Positions 9,370 to 16,914 of a DNA stretch of 64,000 nt are shown here, one piece after another (positions within the stretch are counted from its first letter, which is position 1; the number at the start of each line of letters is the position of its first letter). The notes beneath the pieces are model-generated. The model saw only the letters and a list, made by a program, of their open reading frames with translations, was not told where the DNA came from and ran no database searches. Source of the DNA: WHSW01 sp963846165 (GTDB taxonomy: Bacteria; Actinomycetota; Thermoleophilia; Solirubrobacterales; 70-9); NCBI GenBank assembly GCA_963846165.1, contig CAWJUU010000003.1:77930-141929 (forward strand). The letters run 5' to 3'. Both the position numbers and the translations under genes were made by a program.

Positions 9370-10076
9370 GCGGGCGGGCGGATGAGCGCGTACTCGCCGG
9401 TCTCGTCGGGGATCAGGCCCGCGTCCTCGGAGCGTCGCTCGCCGCGGCGAAGCATCCGCAGGGCGATGATCGTTGCGCCCATCAGCCCGGCTGCCCCGAG
9501 GCTCACCTGGACGCTGAGCAGGCCCTCGCGTGTCCAGTAGACGTCTTCGAGCTGGAGCAGCAGCGCCGCCTCGTCGAAGGTGAGCCCGATCCCGGCGCCG
9601 AAGGGCACCGCCAATGCCGTCTCGACCTTCTCGCTCTGCGTGATCAGCCCGGCGCCGCCGGCCGCGAACGCGGTCAGGATGCCGGGGACGAAGTGGTGGA
9701 CGTGGCGGCCACCCACCCGTACGTTGCCGAGCGGCCACCAGCCGCCGCGGATCCCCCAGGTCGAGAGCCGCATGAGCGCGAACCCGCCGGTGAAGCCGGC
9801 GAGCATATTGAAGAGAACGGTCTCGCCGCGTGGCGCGGCGGAGTAGCCCTCGAGCGCGACCGTGACCGTGTCCTGCGTCGCCTGGGTGGCGGCGTCGAGG
9901 GCGTGCTCTGCGCTGGATAGGACACCCGACTCCTCCGGAAGCTCGGCGACATGGCGGCGCGCCATGCGCACGAACTGGCCGACCAGCACGGTGCCCGCGG
10001 TGGCGAGCGCGGTCGCGGCGAGCCCGAGCGTGAGCCGGTCGGCTCGCCGCCCGGCCTTGCGTCTCAGCGAAAGCAC
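9366..10076 (-). CDS. conserved multi-pass membrane protein, unknown function
   Basis: A 236-residue integral membrane protein with about five hydrophobic segments: LGLAATALATAGTVLVGQFV, NMLAGFTGGFALMRL, HHFVPGILTAFAAGGAGLI, a short one near VPFGAGIGLTFDEAALLL, and LGAAGLMGATIIAL. Two features stand out: a GRHVHHFVPGI histidine cluster at a membrane entry and an acidic LTFDEAALLLQLEDVYW stretch, both possible metal or quinone contacts. I recognise the pattern as a conserved actinobacterial family without an assigned function. It shares no clear operon with its neighbours. Confidence 0.75.
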   Translation of the reverse strand: MLSLRRKAGRRADRLTLGLAATALATAGTVLVGQFVRMARRHVAELPEESGVLSSAEHALDAATQATQDTVTVALEGYSAAPRGETVLFNMLAGFTGGFALMRLSTWGIRGGWWPLGNVRVGGRHVHHFVPGILTAFAAGGAGLITQSEKVETALAVPFGAGIGLTFDEAALLLQLEDVYWTREGLLSVQVSLGAAGLMGATIIALRMLRRGERRSEDAGLIPDETGEYALIRPPA

Positions 10077-10115
10077 AGCGATCCGCAGATCATCCCGCGC
10101 CCGCCGGACCGCGGG

Positions 10116-10130
10116 CCGGCGCCGCGCCGG
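10116..10130. terminator. GC hairpin downstream of UDP-sugar dehydrogenase
   Basis: CCGGCG-ccg-CGCCGG, a six-pair stem with a three-base loop, lies just past the dehydrogenase stop on the minus strand. No T-run follows, so termination is only a guess. Confidence 0.3.
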
Positions 10131-10133
10131 CGG

Positions 10134-11381
10134 CTAGAGCCGAATCAGGTTCTCGGCCTCGATCCCGCGCGTGGCGCCGCGGAAATCGACCACCAAGGGC
10201 GCCTCGGCGACCACGCGTTCGTAGTCGACCTCGGCGTGCGCGGTGACGACGCACGCGATCTCGCAGCCCTCGATCGCCTCGGCGAAGGGCGCCGAGACGA
10301 GGTCGAGCTCGGCGACCTCTGGGACGTGGGGGTCGTGGTAGGAGACCTCGGCCCCGAGCTCGCGCAGCAGGTGAACGATCTTCAGCGCCGGGGCCTCGCG
10401 CAGGTCGCCGACCCCGGTCTTGTAGGAGACGCCGAGGATGAGCACACGCGAGCCGCGCGCCGGCTTGCCGACCTCGTTCAGCGCCCGGACGATCCGATCG
10501 ACGCAGTAGTGCGGTTGGTGCTGGTTGACCTTGCCGGCGAGCTCGATGAACTCGGCTGGAAAGTCGTACTCGCGCGCCTTGAAGGCGAGGTAGAACGGAT
10601 CCACCGGCAGGCAATGACCGCCCATCCCCGGCCCGGGATCGAAGCGCATGAACCCGTAGGGCTTCGTTGCCGCCGCCTCGACCACCTCCCAGACGTCGAT
10701 CCCCATCCGGTCGCAGAGCATCGCCAGCTCGTTGACGAGCGCGATGTTGACAGAGCGGAAGATGTTCTCGAGCAACTTCGCCAACTCGGCCGCCTCGGGA
10801 GTCGAAACCGGGACCACCTGATCGCAAATCTCCGAGTAGAGCTCGATCGCGCGGTCACGGCAAGCCTCGGTGAGGCCGCCGACGACCTTCGGCGTGGTGC
10901 GAATCGTGTGGTCGGTTCGGCCGGGATCGATGCGCTCCGGAGAGAACGCGAGGTGAAATTCGCGGCCGGCGGTGAGGCCCGACTCCTCGAGGATCGGCAA
11001 CAGGCGCTCGCGGGTCGTCCCGGGATAGGTGGTCGACTCCAGCACGACGAGCTGGCCCTCGCGCAGAACCCCCGCGATCGAGCGTCCCGCGTCAGCGATG
11101 TAGGAGAGGTCGGGCTCACGCTGGTTGGCGAGCGGGGTAGGGACGCAGATCAGGACCGCGTCGGCGTCGGCAAGTACCGCGTGGTCGGTGGTTGCCCTGA
11201 AGCTGTCGCCGAGCGCTGCGAGCCGTTCGTCGGGCACGTCCTCGACCTGGCTGCGCCCCGTGGCGAGCGTCTCGACGACGCGCGCGTCGACGTCGACTCC
11301 GCTGACCTCGTGTCCGGCCTCGGCGAAGGCCACCGCCAGCGGCAGGCCGACGTAGCCGAGCCCGATAATTCCGACTCTCAT
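10134..11381 (-). CDS. nucleotide-sugar dehydrogenase (UDP-glucose / UDP-N-acetyl-hexosamine 6-dehydrogenase family)
   Basis: NAD-dependent four-electron oxidation of a UDP-sugar C6 alcohol to the acid, 415 residues and intact. The N-terminal Rossmann fold is GIIGLGYVGLPLAVAF. The central domain carries AELAKLLENIFRSVNIALVN, and the catalytic cysteine lies in GMGGHCLPVDPFYL near residue 258. The C-terminal UDP-binding domain contains GVSYKTGVGDLREAPALKI. The combination of GGHCLPVDPFYL and SYKTGVGDLREAP is more like UDP-GlcNAc/ManNAc dehydrogenases (WbpA/WecC type) than UDP-glucose dehydrogenases. It would feed cell-surface polysaccharide. A short epimerase-like gene lies directly upstream. 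Confidence 0.9.
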   Translation of the reverse strand: MRVGIIGLGYVGLPLAVAFAEAGHEVSGVDVDARVVETLATGRSQVEDVPDERLAALGDSFRATTDHAVLADADAVLICVPTPLANQREPDLSYIADAGRSIAGVLREGQLVVLESTTYPGTTRERLLPILEESGLTAGREFHLAFSPERIDPGRTDHTIRTTPKVVGGLTEACRDRAIELYSEICDQVVPVSTPEAAELAKLLENIFRSVNIALVNELAMLCDRMGIDVWEVVEAAATKPYGFMRFDPGPGMGGHCLPVDPFYLAFKAREYDFPAEFIELAGKVNQHQPHYCVDRIVRALNEVGKPARGSRVLILGVSYKTGVGDLREAPALKIVHLLRELGAEVSYHDPHVPEVAELDLVSAPFAEAIEGCEIACVVTAHAEVDYERVVAEAPLVVDFRGATRGIEAENLIRL

Positions 11382-11392
11382 CCCGCGGGATT

Positions 11393-11668
11393 CTAGGTAC
11401 CGGCGAGCTGGGCGATCAGGCGCCCGTTGGCGGTTGCCGGTTGCCTTGCGCCCGGCTCCGCGTCGACCGGGATCAGGAGCTTGGTTGCGACGAGCGCTGC
11501 GGCGAGCGCTTCATCGGAGTCGTCCAGGAGCAGCACACGCTCAGGCCTCGCGGCCTCGATCTCCGCCTCGAAAGCGAGCAGTGCCCGCGCGAGGGGTGCG
11601 CTCGAGGTCGGATCCTCGCCGGCTCCGGGGGGACCGGCGGGAGGGCGTTGGACGGTGAGCACGGTCAT
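11393..11668 (-). CDS. small protein resembling a fragment of UDP-GlcNAc 2-epimerase
   Basis: A 91-residue reading frame starting at the ATG at 11668, 11 bases upstream of the UDP-sugar dehydrogenase. Its centre (RPERVLLLDDSDEALAAALV then ATKLLIPVDAEPG) and end (NGRLIAQLAG) resemble the part of WecB-type epimerases that binds UDP and passes to the second domain (QGDT-TLAGALAA-KL-IPVAHVEAG). A complete epimerase is 360-380 residues, so this is either a degenerate remnant or a short regulator-like derivative. Codon use matches the genome. The pairing with the dehydrogenase is suggestive, because WecB and WecC act in succession. Function is unproven. Confidence 0.5.
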   Translation of the reverse strand: MTVLTVQRPPAGPPGAGEDPTSSAPLARALLAFEAEIEAARPERVLLLDDSDEALAAALVATKLLIPVDAEPGARQPATANGRLIAQLAGT

Positions 11669-11760
11669 GGCCACAGCTTGTTGATGGCTCTGGTGGGGAA
11701 ATGGTGGGAAATGGCATGGCAACTGAGCCTTTTCGCCGCCGCTGCCGATAACGTTTTCGG

Positions 11761-11868
11761 ATGATGAAGCTTTTGCTGGCTCCCTGGTCGCTCGGCAAGC
11801 ATGCGGCCCGCCATCTCGCGTGGTACGTCAGCTACCAGGTCAACGGCGAGACCCGGCCTCGGCGCTAG
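11761..11868 (+). CDS. possible small protein, 35 residues
   Basis: A short frame opening with two ATG codons at 11761 and ending TAG at 11866-11868, in a 299-base gap. The peptide has a hydrophobic start (MMKLLLAPWSLG), basic and histidine residues (KHAARHLAWYVSY) and an arginine end. Third codon positions are mostly G/C as in real genes here. Ten bases upstream lies GCCGATA (11744-11750), the same spacing seen at the sigma28-like promoter before the zinc-ribbon gene at 15447, but no matching -35 TAAA was found. Weak evidence; it may be chance. Confidence 0.35.
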   Translation: MMKLLLAPWSLGKHAARHLAWYVSYQVNGETRPRR

Positions 11869-11967
11869 GCCCTCGCGCTCCCGCTCAGCCGCGCGCAGCG
11901 ACCGCGGCCGGGCAATCAACGCCCGCGGCGGTGATCGCGAGGACCGATGTCCGGGCGCGCACGGTCC

Positions 11968-12611
11968 CTACTTCCGCAGCAGCTTGAACGCGTGGTTGAC
12001 CCCCGCGCCGCTGGCGGCGTGGACGATCCAGACCATCGCCAGCGACTCGAGATAGCGCGCGTTGACGATCCCACCGAGGTCGACGGTCTCCCAGCCGAAC
12101 TGGTCCAGGATCGCTGTCACGGTCGCTTTGGCCTCGTCATCATCACCGGCGATGAACATCGTCGGCGGGCCCCCGGGGAAGTCCGGATCCACCATGTGCG
12201 CGTTGCCGACGATGTTGAAGGCCTTGACCACGCGCGCCCCCGGGAGCCAGCGCTGAACCTGCTCACCGCCGAGTCGTCGCCTGCCAGCGCCAGCGTCGGC
12301 GGCCCGCCACCGCCGAATATCAGCGGGTTGGTGACGTCGATCACGACCTTGCCGGCGAGACGCTGCGAGCCGGCGAGCTGAAGCGCCTCCTCGGTTCCGC
12401 TCCAGCCGGTGGATAGCACGGCGATCTCGGCGTACTCAGCCGTCTCGGCGAGCGTCCCGGCGCTCGCGCGGTCGCCATTCTCGGCGATCCAGTCGGTGAT
12501 CTTCTGCTGTCGGGGGTCGCGGCTGGCGAGCATCACATCGTGCTCATGAGCGACGAACCCCCGGCCGAGCGCCTGCCCAACCTGACCCGAGCCAATGATC
12601 CCTACCCTCAT
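11968..12611 (-). CDS. F420/NADP-dependent oxidoreductase-like protein (one frameshift)
   Basis: About 214 residues of the NADPH:F420 oxidoreductase (Fno-like) Rossmann family. The N-terminus is MRVGIIGSGQVGQALGRGF, followed by LASRDPRQQKI and VVIDVTNPLIFGGG. Near 12266 a c is missing on the plus strand; restoring it gives DDSAGEQVQRWLPGARVVK, which runs on into AFNIVGNAHMVDPDFPGG and the C-terminal helices. The family reduces F420 or NADP, and many members of this shorter type have unknown substrates. It lies between tRNA-Lys and an intergenic region, with no evident operon partner. Confidence 0.85.
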
Positions 12612-12615
12612 CGAG

Positions 12616-12688
12616 TGGGCCGTGCAGGGATCGAACCTGCGACCTTGAGATTAAGAGTCTCCTGCTCTACCAGCTGAGCTAACGGCCC
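12616..12688 (-). tRNA. tRNA-Lys(CTT)
   Basis: Read on the minus strand, the acceptor GGGCCGT pairs with ACGGCCC, the D arm is GCTC-AGCTGGTA-GAGC, the anticodon loop is CTCTTAA with anticodon CTT, and the T arm is GCAGG-TTCGATC-CCTGC. Length is 73 bases with discriminator A. No CCA is encoded. One pair at the top of the anticodon stem (G-A) is mismatched. Confidence 0.95.
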
Positions 12689-12747
12689 GCAGATGGCGCA
12701 TGGTAGCGAGGGTGGTGGGGCTCCCGGCGCCGCGCCGGAGACGTCGA

Positions 12748-13533
12748 TCAGGGAACTGGCGCGGTCGCTCCGCCGGCGCCCGAAAGGCCGCCGAACGGGT
12801 CCTCGATCGCGGGCGAGCCCTGCTCGCCGCCGCCCTGCTGGGCCTGCTCGGCTTGGCGCGCGAGACGCTCCTTCTGCTTTCGCGCCTGCTCGGCGAGCGC
12901 CTCCATGTTCTTGCGGATCGCCGCGCGCTGCGAGGGGTCGGCGACCTCGACCGCCCTGTCGCCGGCGGCGTCGCCGGCGGCGATCTTGCCGTCGGCGTAT
13001 AGGTAGAAGGCGAGCTGGCCGTAGGCAGCGGCGGTCCCCTGGCTCTCGGCGACGATCCGTTGCGCGGCCGCGGCGCCGTCGGCGTCCTGAAGCAGGACGA
13101 AGGCCTGGGCGGCGTTCGCGGCCGCGCCGACGTCCGGCCTCTGAGGCTTGGTCGCGAGGTAGTCCTCCCACGCTGCGGCGGCCTGCTCGAGCTCAGCTCG
13201 CGACTCCTCGGTGATCGAGGTGACGCCGGTCGCCTGGTCGGTGGTCACACCGGTCTCGGTCGCAGCGAGGAAGTGGTAGCGGACGAGGTCGAGCAGGGCG
13301 CGCTCGTTCTCGGGGTCGGTCTCGAGCGTGGTCTCGGCGTCCTCGATCTGCTCGTCGTATTGCGCGCTGCCCGAGCTGTCGCCGCCACCGAGCCCGATCG
13401 CGTCGAAGATCCCGCCGCTGACGTCGCTGCCGATGCCGAAACCGACGAAGCTGATGAAGAAGATGAAGGCGAGGAAGCCGAAGACGATCTGGACGACGCG
13501 TCGGCGCTTGCCCGTCTTGAGGTCGAAGAGCAT
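12748..13533 (-). CDS. membrane-anchored TPR-like protein of unknown function
   Basis: A 261-residue protein with one N-terminal membrane segment (VVQIVFGFLAFIFFISFVGF) after a basic start (KTGKRRR), then a Gly-rich linker and a helical domain with tetratricopeptide-like spacing: ALLDLVRYHFLAATETG, AAAAWEDYLATKPQRPDVGA and AAAYGQLAFYLYADG. The tail is Gln/Gly-rich. The likely topology is one pass with the helical domain outside. It lies just upstream of tatC in the same direction with a 37-base gap, so a role in export or envelope assembly is possible but only by association. Confidence 0.7.
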   Translation of the reverse strand: MLFDLKTGKRRRVVQIVFGFLAFIFFISFVGFGIGSDVSGGIFDAIGLGGGDSSGSAQYDEQIEDAETTLETDPENERALLDLVRYHFLAATETGVTTDQATGVTSITEESRAELEQAAAAWEDYLATKPQRPDVGAAANAAQAFVLLQDADGAAAAQRIVAESQGTAAAYGQLAFYLYADGKIAAGDAAGDRAVEVADPSQRAAIRKNMEALAEQARKQKERLARQAEQAQQGGGEQGSPAIEDPFGGLSGAGGATAPVP

Positions 13534-13570
13534 CGGCCGCGGAGGCTAGATCATTGATCGCGCGGGTCGG

Positions 13571-14362
13571 CTACCCGGCCTCGCCGGGTGAGACCTCGGC
13601 CCCGACCGCTTCCTCGGCGGAATCATCGCTTGGTCTGCCGAACCGTCTCGCGATCAGGATGCTGCCCTCGTAGAGCAGCAGCAGCGGGATCATGATCATG
13701 AACATGCTGATCGGGTCGCCGCCGGGGGCCGCGGCCGAGATCACGGCGATGATGAAGATCGCGTAACGGCGGTTCTCGGAGAAGAACCCCGGGGTGACGA
13801 TCTCGAGCCGCGTCAGCGAGAGCATCGCGACGGGGATCTGGAACAGCAGGCCCATCGCGATCAGCATCAGGCCGAAGAAGCCGTAGTAGTCGCGCGCACG
13901 GACCTGGATGTTGAACTCGGCCTCGTTGAAGTTGAGCAGAAACTTGATCGCGACCGGCAAGACGACGAAGTAAGCGAACGCGACCCCGGCCAGGAACAGG
14001 AACGGGATCGCGATCAAGAACGGCGTCAGGATCCGTTTTTCGGACGGCGAGAACGCGGGCAGGACGAAGGCGTAGATCTGGTAGAGGACCACCGGGAGCG
14101 CAAGGATCAGCGCTCCATAGGCGGCGACCTCGACCGTGGTGAAGAACGGCTCCGTGACGCCGAAGGTAATCGGCTGCTCGGTGTCGGCCGGCAGCGGCGC
14201 GTTGGCGATATCGAGCATCAGACCGTCCTGCCAGAAGCAGAGGCCGAAGGCAACCCCGAGCGCGACCAGCGAGACGATGATTCGGTTGCGGAGCTCGTCA
14301 AGATGGTCAACGAGCGTCATCCGGTCGTCGAACCGCGCACGCTGCTGTTTCAGGCGCGCCAC
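13571..14362 (-). CDS. tatC: Sec-independent protein translocase TatC
   Basis: Six-pass core receptor of the twin-arginine translocase, 263 residues and intact. The N-terminus MTLVDHLDELRNRIIVSL contains the conserved signal-recognition glutamate segment. Other hallmarks are YQIYAFVLPAFSPSEKR, the first periplasmic-loop region after it, and the final helices FIIAVISAAAPGGDPISM. A cytoplasmic acidic tail follows. tatA lies just upstream (36-base gap), giving a tatA-tatC unit. A likely client in this window is the Rieske protein, which has a twin-arginine signal. Confidence 0.96.
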   Translation of the reverse strand: MARLKQQRARFDDRMTLVDHLDELRNRIIVSLVALGVAFGLCFWQDGLMLDIANAPLPADTEQPITFGVTEPFFTTVEVAAYGALILALPVVLYQIYAFVLPAFSPSEKRILTPFLIAIPFLFLAGVAFAYFVVLPVAIKFLLNFNEAEFNIQVRARDYYGFFGLMLIAMGLLFQIPVAMLSLTRLEIVTPGFFSENRRYAIFIIAVISAAAPGGDPISMFMIMIPLLLLYEGSILIARRFGRPSDDSAEEAVGAEVSPGEAG

Positions 14363-14398
14363 GAAATCACCGGCGCCCGCACACCGCGGACGCCCATC

Positions 14399-14653
14399 TC
14401 AGGTGCGGTTCTCGACGACCTCGCCCTCGACGGGCTCCGCGCCCGGCTCGGGCTGTGGCTGCGAGGCCGAGACCTCGAGCTTCGCCTGCTCGGCCTTCTC
14501 GTCGTCGTCGTCGCGCTTGTTGCCGGTGATCGAGTCCTTGAACTCGCGCATCCCGCTGCCGAGCGACTTGCCCAACTCGGGGAGGCGCTTGGGCCCGAAT
14601 ACGAGCAGCGCGATGACGAGCACGATCGCTACTTGCCAGATGGAGAAATCCAT
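14399..14653 (-). CDS. tatA: Sec-independent protein translocase TatA/E
   Basis: An 84-residue pore-forming Tat component. The N-terminal membrane helix is IWQVAIVLVIALLVFGPKRL, followed by the hinge FGPKRLPELG, the amphipathic helix KSLGSGMREFKDSI, and an acidic disordered tail. The FGPKRLPELG motif is diagnostic. It is read with tatC downstream. TatA and TatB cannot be fully separated by sequence, but the short length and lack of a long tail favour TatA. Confidence 0.95.
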   Translation of the reverse strand: MDFSIWQVAIVLVIALLVFGPKRLPELGKSLGSGMREFKDSITGNKRDDDDEKAEQAKLEVSASQPQPEPGAEPVEGEVVENRT

Positions 14654-14706
14654 ACCCGCTCATGGTACTCGTCCCGGCCCCCGGGTCCGCAGCAGTCCGT
14701 GCGCGC

Positions 14707-15294
14707 TCAGCCAGGGGGCTTGCGTTCCTCCTCCGGGAAGTTGAGGTAGTAGCGCGAGGGCGTCGGGCCCTGCTGACCCTTGTACTTGGACGCAGTGGCG
14801 TCACTTCCGTACGGCTGCTCGGCCTCCGTGGTCATGCGCAGAAACGAGATCTGGCCGATCTTCATCCCCGGGTAGATCGCGATCGGCAGGTTGGCCACGT
14901 TCGAGAGCTCGAGCGTCAGATGCCCGTCCCAACCCGCATCGACGAAGCCTGCCGTGCTGTGGATGAGAAGCCCAAGCCTGCCAAGCGAGCTCTTGCCCTC
15001 GAGCCTCGCAACGAGGTCGGTGCCGAGTGCGACGCGCTCAAGCGTCGAGCCGAGCACGAACTCGCCCGGGTGAAGGATGAATGACTCACCGTCGGCTACC
15101 TCGACGAGCTCGGTCAGGTCCTCCTGGGCCCGCTTGGGGTCGATGAACGGTGTCGTGTCGTTGCGAAAGACGCGGAAGTAGCGATCGGTGTGCAGATCGA
15201 CCGACGAGGGCTGGATGCATCCGTCGCCAAGCGGGTCGATGACGATCCCGCCGGCCTCCAGCTCCTCGCGTATGGATCGGTCCGAGAGGACCAC
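14707..15294 (-). CDS. dcd: dCTP deaminase
   Basis: Converts dCTP to dUTP (or directly to dUMP in bifunctional actinobacterial enzymes), supplying thymidylate synthesis. The GTG at 15294 is chosen as start because it begins VLSDRSIREELEAG, the conserved N-terminus; an open frame upstream adds unlike sequence. The product is 195 residues. Motifs: PSSVDLHTDRYFRVF, GKSSLGRLGLLIHSTAGFVD and WDGHLTLELSN with the catalytic glutamate, and a C-terminal GQQGPTPSRYYLNF nucleotide-closing tail. The HSTAGFVDAGWDGHLTLELS block resembles the bifunctional Dcd-Dut of mycobacteria. Confidence 0.93.
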   Translation of the reverse strand: MVLSDRSIREELEAGGIVIDPLGDGCIQPSSVDLHTDRYFRVFRNDTTPFIDPKRAQEDLTELVEVADGESFILHPGEFVLGSTLERVALGTDLVARLEGKSSLGRLGLLIHSTAGFVDAGWDGHLTLELSNVANLPIAIYPGMKIGQISFLRMTTEAEQPYGSDATASKYKGQQGPTPSRYYLNFPEEERKPPG

Positions 15295-15401
15295 GGCGCG
15301 GCAGTCTATTCGTGCCTGCGGCGCGCTCCGTGCGCCGCCCAAGCGCGCCTGGGGTGCTTCCCGGCCTGGACGGGTGTTCGATCCTCATTGGGACTAGGTG
15401 C

Positions 15402-15436
15402 CAACCCCTAAAGGGACTGGGGGGTTGAGCCGATAG
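15402..15436 (+). promoter_or_regulatory. sigma28 (FliA/WhiG)-like promoter with inverted repeat
   Basis: TAAA at 15409-15412 and GCCGATAG at 15429-15436 are 16 bases apart, close to the FliA/WhiG consensus (TAAA, 15 bases, GCCGATAA). The -35 element sits in the loop of an inverted repeat, CAACCCC (15402-15408) and GGGGTTG (15421-15427). The ATG of the zinc-ribbon gene is 11 bases past the -10, so the transcript would be nearly leaderless. Confidence 0.45.
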
Positions 15437-15446
15437 GCGTGTCGAG

Positions 15447-15833
15447 ATGCCCGAGAAGCAGACCGCCAGGCAGGATCCGTTCGACCGCTTCGGGTCGAGC
15501 AGCTTCAGCGCCCCGCGCCGGACCGGCGAGGCGAACCGCATTGAGGCGCTCCACGTCTGCCCCTGCTGTGACTCGGAGCTCGTCTACCCCACCGACTGGG
15601 CACCTGCGGAGCGCAAGCGGTGGACGGTCGACTTGCGCTGCCCCGAGTGTGAATGGACCGGCGGCGGTGTCTACGCGCAGGAAGTGGTCGACCGCTTCGA
15701 CGAGGCGCTCGACGGTGGCACCGAGCAGCTGCTCGACGATCTCAACCTGCTCGCCCGCTCGAACCTGGAAGAGCAGATCGAACGTTTCGTCGCCGCGCTG
15801 TGGACAGACCGGATTCTGCCCGAGGACTTCTAG
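15447..15833 (+). CDS. zinc-ribbon protein of unknown function
   Basis: A 128-residue protein. Two Cys pairs, VCPCCDSELVYP (residues about 38-42) and LRCPECEWTG (about 65-69), form a zinc ribbon. A helical acidic C-terminal half follows (VVDRFDEALDGGTEQLLDDL, EEQIERFVAALW). No enzyme motif is visible. I recall similar small proteins in other actinobacteria without a known role. It stands alone: dcd runs the other way and the polyprenyl synthase converges on it. The sigma28-like promoter just upstream is the only hint of regulation. Confidence 0.75.
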   Translation: MPEKQTARQDPFDRFGSSSFSAPRRTGEANRIEALHVCPCCDSELVYPTDWAPAERKRWTVDLRCPECEWTGGGVYAQEVVDRFDEALDGGTEQLLDDLNLLARSNLEEQIERFVAALWTDRILPEDF

Positions 15834-15839
15834 AGCTTT

Positions 15840-15895
15840 CCCCGTTTTGGGGGCGTATCCAGCGACAGTGAGCCGCGACTGCTCGGCCGCGGCTC
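15840..15895. terminator. two hairpins between convergent genes
   Basis: CCCC-gtttt-GGGG (15840-15852) is followed by an eight-pair stem, GAGCCGCG (15870-15877) with CGCGGCTC (15888-15895). They fill the gap between the convergent zinc-ribbon and polyprenyl synthase genes and probably terminate both; there is no strong T-tract. Confidence 0.5.
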
Positions 15896-15924
15896 GCTTC
15901 GCTGCCCTGGCGATCGCCGATCGC

Positions 15925-16911
15925 TCAGGCGTAGCGCTCGACGACCCCGTCGGCGACCAGCGTCAGCAAGCCGCGGCGCTGCTCGTCGAGCGGCGCGGCG
16001 GCGAGCGAGGCCTTCGCGGTCTCGACCCGTGAGCGAGCATCCGCGCGTACCTCCTCGAGCACTCCGGTGGCGGCGATCCTGTCGCAAGCGGCCTCCGCCG
16101 TCTCGGCGTCGAGCGCACGCAGGTCGAGCTCGGCAAGCGCCGGGTCGCGCTCGCGAGCGAGGATCAAGGGCAGGGTGACGGTGCCGTCGAGCAGGTCGGT
16201 TCCGCGTGCCTTCCCCGTCCGCTCCACGGGCCCGGCGACGTCGAGGACGTCGTCGAGGAGCTGAAACGCGAGCCCGATCTCGCGGCCGAAGGTCGCCAAC
16301 GCCTCGCTCTCGTCGCCCGACGGCTCGGGATCGGCGCCGATCAGGCAGGCGCATTCGAACAGGCGCGCCGTCTTCAGGCGGCAGCGCTCGAGGTAGCGAT
16401 CCGCGCTGACCCCGATCTCGAAGGCGTCGCGTCGCTGCGCCAGCTCGCCGCGGGCGAGCCCGACCGAGGCACCAGCAAGCAGGCGGACGCGGCGCTTGGC
16501 CTGGTCGCCGGCGGCCAGCTCGGCGAACGCACGCGAGAACAGCAGGTCGCCGACCGCCGTCGCCACCTCACGACCGGCCGTCGCGACGACGGTCGGGCGC
16601 CCCCGGCGCAGCGGCGCGGCGTCGAGGACGTCGTCGTGGACCAGCGTCGCCATGTGCACGAGCTCGACCGCGGTCGCGGCGCGCGTCGCGCCCTCGCCGG
16701 CACCGGGGCCGGCGCAGAGCAGGACCAGCATCGGCCGCAGCCGTTTGCCGCCCGCCGCCAGCGTGGCCCCGGCCTGGTTTCCGAGCTCACCGCCGTGGGC
16801 TCCGACGATTGCGGCGAGCCGGCTCTCGACCGCGCCCATCCGCCGCGGCAGCCACGCCGACGCCGCATCGAGGACCTCGGTCACGGGAGGCGGGACGGAG
16901 AATCGGTCCAC
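15925..16911 (-). CDS. trans-polyprenyl diphosphate synthase (menaquinone side chain)
   Basis: Isoprenoid chain elongation from IPP and an allylic diphosphate, 328 residues and intact. First aspartate-rich motif is LVHDDVLD (D93, D94, D97), and the second is FQLLDDVLD near residue 225. GGKRLRPML binds IPP and LKTARLFECACLIG matches the mid-region of the family. It starts three bases after menG and ends the long respiratory cluster, which argues that its product is the menaquinone tail (hepta- to nonaprenyl diphosphate). Chain length cannot be read securely from the residues before the first motif. Confidence 0.92.
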   Translation of the reverse strand: MDRFSVPPPVTEVLDAASAWLPRRMGAVESRLAAIVGAHGGELGNQAGATLAAGGKRLRPMLVLLCAGPGAGEGATRAATAVELVHMATLVHDDVLDAAPLRRGRPTVVATAGREVATAVGDLLFSRAFAELAAGDQAKRRVRLLAGASVGLARGELAQRRDAFEIGVSADRYLERCRLKTARLFECACLIGADPEPSGDESEALATFGREIGLAFQLLDDVLDVAGPVERTGKARGTDLLDGTVTLPLILARERDPALAELDLRALDAETAEAACDRIAATGVLEEVRADARSRVETAKASLAAAPLDEQRRGLLTLVADGVVERYA

Positions 16912-16914
16912 TGG

